A DNA stretch of 10,523 nucleotides, from assembly GCA_003573635.1 (NCBI GenBank), contig QUTJ01031248.1, positions 1 to 10,523 of the forward strand, written 5' to 3'. Each line of letters starts with the position of its first letter. The stretch's first letter is position 1. The DNA comes from Goniomonas avonlea. Taxonomy: Eukaryota > Cryptophyceae > Goniomonadida > Goniomonadaceae. A model generated the notes under the pieces. The model did not search any database and was not told the DNA's origin. It saw nothing but the letters and a program-made list of their open reading frames with translations. Made by a program: the position numbers and the translations under genes. Positions 1-6,227 of this stretch are shown here, one piece after another.

Positions 1-70
1 ATGAAAAAGGGTTGTATTGTAAATAATTTCCATCAAGAGTTACAGCATAAAATAGGGTTACAATCAAAAG

Positions 71-324
71 TTGGAAGACCGAAGTGGTTCTCTGGGCCTG
101 CTACTCTTGTCCTTCACCATCCGAGGAAGGACCTTGGTGGTGGTGGGGGCGGACCTGCGCTTGGCAGAGCTGGGGGGCGACGAGGACTCGGACGCGGACG
201 GTGAGCGGCTCAAGCCTGTGCTCACGCGTTACTCTCACATTCAGGCAAATCAGTCTGTCACGCCGTTGACCTCAAAAACAGAACTATGCAAGAACAATTC
301 CACTTGTCCTACTCACACCGTTGA
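71..324 (+). CDS. 3' end of an unidentified plus-strand gene (two exons)
   Basis: Two exons are proposed, 71-200 and 245-324, separated by a 44-nt intron (GTGAGC donor at 201, CAG acceptor ending at 244), the size seen throughout this window. The joined frame ends at TGA 322-324. The first exon encodes a hydrophobic beta-like stretch (LLLLSF, then RTLVVVGADLRLAEL) followed by an acidic linker (GGDEDSDAD). The second encodes a polar tail ending in LSYSHR. The exon probably begins after an AG near 70, because the AT-rich sequence upstream carries an in-frame stop and looks like an intron. The N-terminal part of the gene lies outside the window. The product is not recognised. The stop lies 13 nt past the stop of the opposing gene, so the two genes overlap at their tails. 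Frame, codon-like composition and intron size support it; no family assignment does. Confidence 0.5.
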
Positions 325-1715
325 TTCTGCTCCAATACGGGCACGCTCACACGGCTCGAGATAGCTTGGCACAAGTTGCCATGGACCAAGCAGCAAAAAG
401 TGAAGGGTATGGAAGAGATCTGCGTACCTTGAGGGGTGGTGCCGAGCACGGCTGTGGGGTCGCTACTCTGTTTCCACAGAGACAGCTCCATGTCCTCGTC
501 AGCGTCGTCGTCAGTCACATCGGTTTCACTGCATGTCAAGAAAGGCGGAGTCCTTGACGAATCGTCGTCCCCGATCGGTTCCTGACCCAACGCCTCTCGC
601 TTGCGCGAATGCTGTTTGGGAGATGTTTCACTGTGAGTCGACCCAAGGCCTTCCTGCAACAGTTCAAGCTTGTTGCGCAAGTCCTTGATGGTTTTCTCGG
701 CAGATTTTCTCTGCTTGGCCAGGGTTGAATTTTCCAGCGCCAGCCTCGAGACTTCTTGGTCTGCTTCAACGAAAGCAATATGTTTCACTTCCATGATCAT
801 CTGAGTCAACGCATATAGCCTGGACATCTGCTCATGTGTCGCGAGCTTGGGAATCTGCCACATTGCGACGGTGTCGCAAAGGTGCTCCAGCTCAACTGAA
901 CTGCGAGTGAGAGACTGATCAGATCAACTCAAAACACAACGCACCAACTTGGTTCTCTTCCTCGACAGGACTTTGGCTTATCAGCACTGCTTCATTGCGA
1001 GCCAAGCAATGATCAACGAGGTTCCAATCGACAGGACGGCTTTTTGGGGTGATGCGCAAGCCGTGCTCGATCCCCGCACCAGCAGACGGAGTTCCGAGCG
1101 ACTCCAGCCCTTCTAACCCAGCAGCATGACGGAGGGTAATGCATTCCTGCTGCAACATTTTGACTTTCTCGGCTAGGCTTCTAATCGTGTCCTCGGCCAA
1201 CTGATGTTCGGCCTTTTCCTGCATCGCTTCCTGACGTTCTTTCTCATAAAGCTCCTTGAAGCTCTTCGTCCCTTGGTGCAATGCGCCGACTCGTTTCAAG
1301 GCACGTTTGAGCTCTTGCTCCAGTCGAGTCACTTCTTCATCCGCTTCGACATAAGCAATGCTCTTCACTGATGCAAGAATCGTGTAAAAACATCATGAGA
1401 AACAGCAAACGAAGATCTTTTTGCACCTTCCATGATTATTTGTGACAAAGCGAAAAGCTCAGCCATCTTCTCAGGCTCCGCATCCTTAGGTGGCCGCCAT
1501 TGGCACACAACATCGTACAATTTCTCCAGCTCCACTGCAAAAATGTCGTTAGGCACGGCTTTCCTCGAAGACACACTCGTACCAACATGTTCCATCACGT
1601 TCTGTCCAGCCAAGACAGACACAACGCGTGCTCTGGATTCTTCAACGACACTCCAATCAACCTCTCTGTCCTTGACCGAAAGTCGAAAAGCTTCGACCTC
1701 GACATCGTCGCACAT
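309..1715 (-). CDS. Coiled-coil protein with a duplicated module, three exons
   Basis: The exons are 1715-1427, 1367-945 and 895-309, giving 432 residues and ending in TAG. Intron 1 (59 nt, 1368-1426) and intron 2 (49 nt, 896-944) both begin GTGC. The splice sites were fixed by homology between two internal modules. Module A has VDWSVVEES, VELEKLYDVV, LSQIIMEVKSIAYVEADEEV and TRLEQEL. Module B has VDWNLVDHC, VELEHLCDTV, LTQMIMEVKHIAFVEADQEV and SRLALEN. A long charged heptad-like coiled coil follows module A (about residues 105-180), and a shorter one follows module B. The C-terminus is acidic (DDDADEDMELS). I start at the ATG at 1715 (MCDDVEVEAF); the frame is open further upstream but without an ATG, so another 5' exon is possible. 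The family is unknown. A structural or scaffold role is only inferred from the coiled coils. It shares a 458-bp divergent promoter with the secreted-protein gene at 2174. Confidence 0.75.
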
Positions 1716-1998
1716 GGAATCTGTGGCTCGGAAGCTGTGGCTCGGAAACTGGGAAACTGTGGCTTCGGAACCAGCGTCGGTGTACGTCGGGTGCCGTTTC
1801 ACGTCCCGGTGCCGGTGGAAAAATATCTGGGAGGGGCACGTTCCTGACTTCGGCGTCAGTTTTTGGTTTTTTTTTGTTGTGTCAATAGGGATTCTAATCC
1901 GACAGGTGGATCTCGGCGTCCGCCGAAAATCTCGTGGGCCTAAACGGTGACGCTCGCCTGACGTGATTCACGTATGAGGAGGGTACGCTGCAAATCCT

Positions 1999-2044
1999 CT
2001 AGCTAGCTAGCTAGCGACAGTACAATTGTCGTCTAGCTAGCTAG
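1999..2044. repeat. CTAG-repeat palindrome (long hairpin)
   Basis: Four CTAG units (1999-2014) are followed by CGACA (2015-2019), the loop GTACAAT, then TGTCG (2027-2031), one unpaired T, and three CTAG units (2033-2044). Because CTAG repeats are self-complementary and CGACA pairs with TGTCG, the two arms form a predicted stem of about 17 bp with one bulge and a 7-nt loop. It lies 130-175 bp upstream of the ATG at 2174. Confidence 0.85.
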
Positions 2045-2049
2045 TCTAC

Positions 2050-2084
2050 AGTACCAGACAGGTAGCTTCGACGTTACTGGTACT
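2050..2084. repeat. 8-bp inverted repeat AGTACCAG / CTGGTACT
   Basis: AGTACCAG (2050-2057) and its exact reverse complement CTGGTACT (2077-2084) are separated by 19 nt. The pair lies directly downstream of the CTAG palindrome and about 90 bp before the ATG of the secreted-protein gene. It could be a dimeric transcription-factor site or part of the 5' UTR. Confidence 0.6.
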
Positions 2085-2173
2085 CCGTGTGCTGTATGGA
2101 AGGCGTCGCTCTATCAGAGTCGAGCGCGACGCCGCGACCCAGCAGCACTGACCAGCAGCAGAGGAGCCATACC

Positions 2174-2841
2174 ATGCACAGCCAGCGAGGATTATTCTTC
2201 ATGTTCCCACTGATTGTAACGGCGCTGTCAATGCCGTTGACCGAGCCCACGCCCCCATCGTTGCCAGACCAATACACAATGCGTGTGGATCAGCGGTGTA
2301 CTGGGGTGGTGTCTCATGTGTGCCCAGTTCCTGATGCGGAAGCTTTCTCAATGATCTACTACGACTTCTCCGCAAAGTACAACCGGATGGACACGTTATA
2401 TGAATTTGGAACGAATGATATCACAATGTTCCAAGTGTTTCAGTCTGCAGCCTCTGGTGGGGGTCTCAATTGGAACGTCTACATGTTGCCCAAAAATGAG
2501 AGCGGTCTGCAGGTGCGTTGATTGATTTGTTGTTGGCGTAACTAAGAGTTTCCCAGTGCGCTCGAGCCACTGTTCCCGGTTTGTTTCCGTCCCCTGATGA
2601 TTTGCGCCGTGCCTCTTATAATGGAACGGAGGTGTTCAACGGTGTGCAGTGCCATAGCTGGTGGATCAAGAATGTTTGGGGTCAACCTGGGAACGACAAC
2701 AAAGTGTTCACCAATATGGAAAGCAGCCAAGTGGTTGGATATTGGTGGACTGGAGGTCTTGAGCAGATTGTAACCGGGCAAATCAAGCCCTCTGTCCCCC
2801 CGGGAGTATTCGAGGAACCTGTTGTCAGTTGCCAGATGTAA
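2174..2841 (+). CDS. Secreted ependymin-like single-domain protein, two exons
   Basis: The exons are 2174-2512 and 2557-2841, giving 207 residues. The 44-nt intron (GTGCGT donor, TAACTAAG branch-like site, CCCAG acceptor) falls between Q113 and C114 in phase 0. I choose the ATG at 2174 because it has an A at -3 (ACCATGC) and starts a signal peptide: MHSQRG, then a hydrophobic core FFMFPLIVTALS. An upstream in-frame ATG at 2087 would bury this signal. The mature part has five or six cysteines, likely N-glycosylation sites (NES, NGT) and a pattern of alternating beta strands, including YNGTEVFNGVQCHSWW and a C-terminal tail ending EEPVVSCQM. The layout (a tyrosine-rich first half, then a G-x-E-x-x-N-G-x-x-C-x-x-W motif) recalls ependymin-related domains and the N-terminal domain of some protist papain-family secreted proteins. 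No peptidase domain follows. The family call is tentative; the gene model is firm. Confidence 0.75.
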
Positions 2842-3202
2842 ACCGCATGGATGAAACATATCTGCCCCTGAGATTGTTCGTGTCCCGTCACCTTCATCGT
2901 CAACGTTTCCTGCTGAGCGTAACCTCTGAGTCTGATGGTCCAGTTCAGCAGTGATGACACACAAACCACGGATGGCATGTGTCTGAGAGCGAGAGAGAGC
3001 GAGAGAGTAGTACAGCCTGTGAGCGAGAGACAGCGTCTCGGACGAGAGACAATGGAACGGTTGTGTATTTCAGACGGATAATTAGGTCACAACCACGGCG
3101 GACTGATTTTTCTGCTTGGTCCAGAAGCCGTGCAAATAATTCGAAGCAGTTTTGACCATAGCAGCGCAGTGGCGAAGAAAAGACGGTAATTGAAGAAAGA
3201 AA
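2842..3202. other. Convergent intergenic region with GA-rich low complexity
   Basis: This gap lies between the stop codons of two convergent genes. It carries a GAGAGC/GAGAGA-rich stretch at 2985-3050, including the small palindrome GAGACAGCGTCTC. I see no other gene or RNA. It must contain both 3' UTRs. Confidence 0.6.
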
Positions 3203-3523
3203 TCACCGCTTGCCCTTGCCTTTGCCCTTCTTCGCTTTCGAACTCTCTTTTGCTCTGTGTGCGGCTGATGCTCCTTGTTTCTGGTATTTCTTTTGTTTCA
3301 TCTTGTTTTTCGACAATCGGAGAGCGTTGCTCTGGGATTTAGCCATACGAGCTAACTTCTTCTTCGAATCACCAGTCTGCTTGAACTGGGGAAGGACACT
3401 GTTCTGAAGCTTAGTCAGCAGAGCAGGCTTATTCTGGGCCTCCCATCGTTCCTGAGATTTTCTGGCCCACTTCAAGTCCGAGTAGTCCACTCGATCTGTG
3501 CAGTGCTTGACCTTTTTGCCCAT
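3203..3523 (-). CDS. Small, highly basic lysine-rich protein (106 aa)
   Basis: This single-exon ORF runs from the ATG at 3523 to the TGA at 3203-3205. The protein starts MGKKVKHCTDRVDYSDLKWA and has an aromatic, moderately ordered first third (YSDLKWARKSQERWEAQ). It then becomes lysine- and glutamine-rich and ends in KKGKGKGKR. The composition predicts a strongly positive, partly helical and partly disordered protein with nuclear or nucleolar targeting, such as an RNA- or ribosome-binding factor; that role is inference from composition only. I do not recognise the family. It is divergent from the MGCASS gene at 3931, and the TACCGTA-rich segment lies about 35-70 bp upstream of its ATG. It converges on the secreted-protein gene. 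Confidence 0.75.
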   Translation of the reverse strand: MGKKVKHCTDRVDYSDLKWARKSQERWEAQNKPALLTKLQNSVLPQFKQTGDSKKKLARMAKSQSNALRLSKNKMKQKKYQKQGASAAHRAKESSKAKKGKGKGKR

Positions 3524-3558
3524 CTCTCAAGCGAGCGTGCTCCACGTTGCTCAATACC

Positions 3559-3591
3559 TACCGTATACGTACCGTACCGTGCTCATACGGT
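3559..3591. promoter_or_regulatory. TACCGTA-type promoter element cluster
   Basis: TACCGTA occurs at 3559-3565 and 3570-3576, followed by a further ACCGT and the inverted form ATACGGT at 3585-3591. ACCGTAT (3560-3566) and ATACGGT form a 7-bp inverted repeat. The cluster lies just upstream of the basic-protein start codon, inside the divergent gap 3524-3930. The same heptamer in both orientations occurs in the divergent gap at 8478-8801, which suggests a shared core promoter or transcription-factor motif. A pyrimidine-rich tract at 3716-3736 lies on the MGCASS-gene side. Confidence 0.45.
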
Positions 3592-3930
3592 CATACCAAT
3601 ACCGAAAACGGCGTACACTTGTTGAATTTCCGGTCGGTTGGAAATTGGAATCGTTGGATAGACTGTTGAGTTGACTCACCAGTATGAGCGTCGTTTAATA
3701 TTTTCGGAAGATTATTTCCCCCCCCTTCTCCCTACCTACGCTATCTGAAATCCACAACATACTCATGGATAAAATAGTCGCGATCAAAGCCCAATGATTC
3801 GATCTTTAATCCGAGCCTCAAAACCGTGTCAAAGGGATGGATGTGAAAGGAAATCTCAGTAGTTTGGTGTTTGCTGGCAACGGCTGGCTTGAGGGCCTGC
3901 GGCTTGCTGGTCCTTGGTCGCGCCGCGACT

Positions 3931-5187
3931 ATGGGCTGTGCCTCATCAGTACAAGGAACTCCAGGGACCACAAAGGAATATGTGACCGTTTCAGAAGATG
4001 ACACCAAGAGTCACGAGGGCACTGGAAAGCCCCTTGTTTCTGATTCGACGCCCCCCTCTGCCGAATTAAACATCGACCTCCCCGTTCCTGGGAACACTAG
4101 TCTTGATGAACCTGGTCCATCTTTGCTCCAAAGACGGTCTCCGAAGTCGCTACAACTCTCCCCCGAAGTGATGAAGGTTGCAGTTGACGATGAAGCTCTC
4201 TGCCCTTGGGACGACATCGACACTGATGGTTCGACTGCTCTTCACTTGAATCCGCTGACTGGCCTTTTAGGGTTGAAGACTAATGCCCCGACTCCGCCTA
4301 TGTCTCCTCTCAATGCACTGCGAAACGTTCCAAGGGGCCAAGCCATGCTTGACGAAATTTTACATTTTCGACTCAAAGTCCACGCCTACCTTGATAGCCT
4401 CCCAAGGCACGTCCTGTTGAGCCTTGACGCTTCGAACTCATGCTCGTTGCAGCGAATCCAGAGGTGACCTTTGGATCGGAAGGGCTTTAGAGGAAGCCGA
4501 TCAACTGGACCTTGAAGCAAGCGATCTCGAAGATCTTTCCCAAAATTATTCTCGCAAGCGGCTGGTACGTGCATTGAATCCGGAGGCATTCGTACATTCT
4601 TGTGCTAACCTGAGTGCAGTATCGGCAAGCTGTTGCAGCATCTGACAAGGTCTTGGTCCTGCATCGACGCGCGGATGAAATGCGCGAGTGGCGACTGCAG
4701 GTTGATCAGGTCGAGGAGTGCGAGTGTTGCTGACATATCGAGCAGGAAGTAGGAATGCTCCGTCAAGCGGTAAATATAGAGAGGCACTTGCGAATGCTTG
4801 TCGAAGATGCTGACGAGGTGCCCACCCCGCCGTGCGATGTGCTCTCTTGAGGATGGGCTATGCGGAATTCTATTTTTTAAAACTCATTCTGTGCACCAGC
4901 CTGGACCATATCTGGCTGCTAAAGAGTGGATTAATCGATATCCCTTCGTTCGCCGACTGCGGTATTTCAATAACCAGGTGCGTGACATAGCATTCTGATC
5001 CTGATCCTCAAACACTTTTTGTATCAATCACACTCGGCGTTGATTGATTGACATTGACCTTTCCAGGGAGGAACAGGCTCTTGAAGTTGATTGCTTTCCT
5101 CACCATTTTCTGCTCGGAACCGCCCAGCGAGTTGTGCGCGCTGTGTTGGGAAGCTGCAGCTTGAACTCTTTCCCAACCTCACGATGA
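3931..5187 (+). CDS. Predicted lipid-anchored protein starting MGCASS, six exons
   Basis: The exons are 3931-4406, 4453-4564, 4620-4700, 4746-4831, 4900-4977 and 5067-5187, giving 317 residues with continuous frame. The N-terminus MGCASS fits an N-myristoylation signal (Gly2, Ser6) with a palmitoylatable Cys3, so membrane anchoring is predicted. Residues to about 140 are Ser/Pro/Asp-rich and look disordered. From about residue 145 (LDEILHFRLKVHAYLDSL) through about 250 the protein is helical and charged, followed by DHIWLLKSGLIDIP. Introns are 46, 55, 45, 68 and 89 nt. The first is proposed as GC-AG (GCACGT donor at 4407), because no GT donor there keeps the frame. The others start GTACGT, GTTGAT, GTGCGA and GTGCGT. 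The last exons are the least certain: the frame is open elsewhere past 5187 and the gene could splice on into the repeats. The function is unknown; a signalling adaptor or anchor is inference. Confidence 0.6.
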
Positions 5188-5346
5188 CTCTGCGGAGGAG
5201 AAACAATTGGTCGGTCTTGTCACATCTGACGACGCTGTTGGAGCTGGTCTCACGGAGACGCCTCGAGACAAACAAGCCGCAAACATTTGGCCAAGACAGC
5301 TTCTGCGGAGGCGCAGCACACCGCGACACCGCACACACACCGCCAC

Positions 5347-5580
5347 GGACAGGGGCTCACCGTTGCGGCGTCGGACAGCGGACACACCTTGACTTCCGCT
5401 GTGCACAGCACTCGGACAGAGGCTCACCGTTGCGGCGTCAGCACACCGCAGACAGCTCGGCTTCCGGTGCACAGCACTCGGACAGAGGCTCAGCGTTGCG
5501 GCACACTGCAGCTGCGGACACTCCTTGGCTTCCGCTGGGCGTCAGCACACCGCACCCAGACAGGGACTCTGTTGCGGCGC
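5347..5580. repeat. Degenerate GC-rich tandem repeat, unit about 66-78 bp
   Basis: Units start at about 5347, 5414, 5480 and 5558. Each begins with a GGACAGAGGCTCACCGTTGC-like segment, and neighbouring units share GTGCACAGCACTCGG at their junctions. The first two spacings are 67 and 66 bp; the last is longer and more diverged. Unit lengths are not all multiples of three, which argues against a repeated protein domain. Confidence 0.75.
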
Positions 5581-5689
5581 CAGCGCACTCCAGAAAGTCA
5601 GCTGATCGCCAAAGGCAAGCTTGATTTTGCTCAAGCTCGAGGAACTGGAGAGGACAACGCTGTGACATGTTTGCCACGGTCTTCTCTCT

Positions 5690-5703
5690 GGGGGGGGGGG
5701 GGG
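5690..5703. repeat. Homopolymer run of 14 G
   Basis: Fourteen consecutive G on the plus strand follow a pyrimidine tract (TCTTCTCTCT). The length may be inexact because such runs are prone to polymerase and sequencing error. Confidence 0.9.
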
Positions 5704-5903
5704 TGACTCCAAGGTTATGGAGTTGCCACGATTGCCTTGAGTAAATCTCTCGCTCCTGCCCCGACCTGCTCAACCTCTCGCACTGCCTTACCTCAGGCGA
5801 ACTGCGGTCCCTCACCCTCAGTCATCGAACTCCTCACCCCCACCTCACACCTCAGAACCACAGTCCCTCACCTCACCCACCTTGCGCTTATCGTTCTGGA
5901 GTA

Positions 5904-6227
5904 CTGTCAAAACGCGAGGTTCTTTTCAGGGGTTTATTTCTTTTTGATTGCTCGCGGACAGCGCCAGTCACTCGTCCTGCCAACATGCGAGGTTCTGCCA
6001 AGGGGTTTATATTTCTTTTTTTTGAGCGCTCCCGCACAGCAGTCACTCATACTGCCAACATGCGAGGTTCTTTTAAACCCCTAAGGGGTTGATTTCTTTT
6101 TTGGAGAGCTCCCGCACAGCAGTCACTCGTACTGCCAACATGTGAGGTTCTTTTCGGGGTTTTATTTCGTTTGTGAGAGCTCTCGCACAGCAGTCACTCG
6201 TACTGTCGAAACGTGAGGTTCAAGCGG
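5904..6227. repeat. Tandem array (71-80 bp units) derived from the 3' end of the RRM-AlkB gene
   Basis: Units start at 5904, 5977, 6052, 6132 and 6203 with an ACTGCCAACATGCGAGGTTC-like head and a GCACAGCAGTCACTCGTACT-like tail. Spacings are 73, 75, 80 and 71 bp. The innermost copy is the real gene end: read on the minus strand, 6222-6186 encodes the last residues NLTFRQYE, the TGA stop and the start of the 3' UTR. The other units keep the same layout with point changes. The unit at 6052 carries an extra small hairpin, AACCCC-TAA-GGGGTT (6076-6090). Confidence 0.85.

Larger units (their letters stand above)
1716..2173. promoter_or_regulatory. Divergent intergenic region between two genes
   Basis: This 458-bp gap separates the start codons of the minus-strand coiled-coil gene and the plus-strand secreted-protein gene, so it must hold both promoters. 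It contains a short imperfect triplication of CTGTGGCTCGGAA at 1721-1772, a T-rich run at 1861-1876, the CTAG palindrome at 1999-2044 and a second inverted repeat at 2050-2084. No clear TATA box is seen. Confidence 0.5.
5188..5903. other. Repeat-rich region without a convincing gene
   Basis: All reading frames here are built from degenerate tandem repeats and low-complexity sequence. It contains the 66-bp repeat (5347-5580), a run of 14 G (5690-5703) and a CTCACC/CCTCAC-rich stretch (about 5810-5885). An extra 3' exon of the preceding plus-strand gene between 5188 and 5320 is possible: a frame reading DDSAEEKQLVGLVTSDDAVG is open there. Confidence 0.5.

Noticed and set aside
1-204. Plus-strand frame starting at the first base (MKKGCIVNN...)
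   Set aside because: Its end is Gly/Arg low complexity. The alternative frame from 71 splices smoothly at 200/245 into a stop and has a more natural composition.
1432-1950. Plus-strand 172-codon open frame
   Set aside because: It is the shadow of exon 1 of the minus-strand coiled-coil gene, whose two modules match each other only in the minus frame.
5091-5706. Plus-strand open frames across the 66-bp repeats
   Set aside because: Several frames on both strands stay open because the region is GC-rich and repetitive; the unit length is not consistently a multiple of three and no domain is visible.
6076-6090. Telomere-like CCCCTAA motif
   Set aside because: It occurs once, within a single repeat unit, as a short hairpin and not as a tandem telomeric run.
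5904-6227. CRISPR-like array
   Set aside because: The whole unit repeats, spacers included; there are no constant repeats with unique spacers, the genome is eukaryotic and the unit matches the adjacent gene end.
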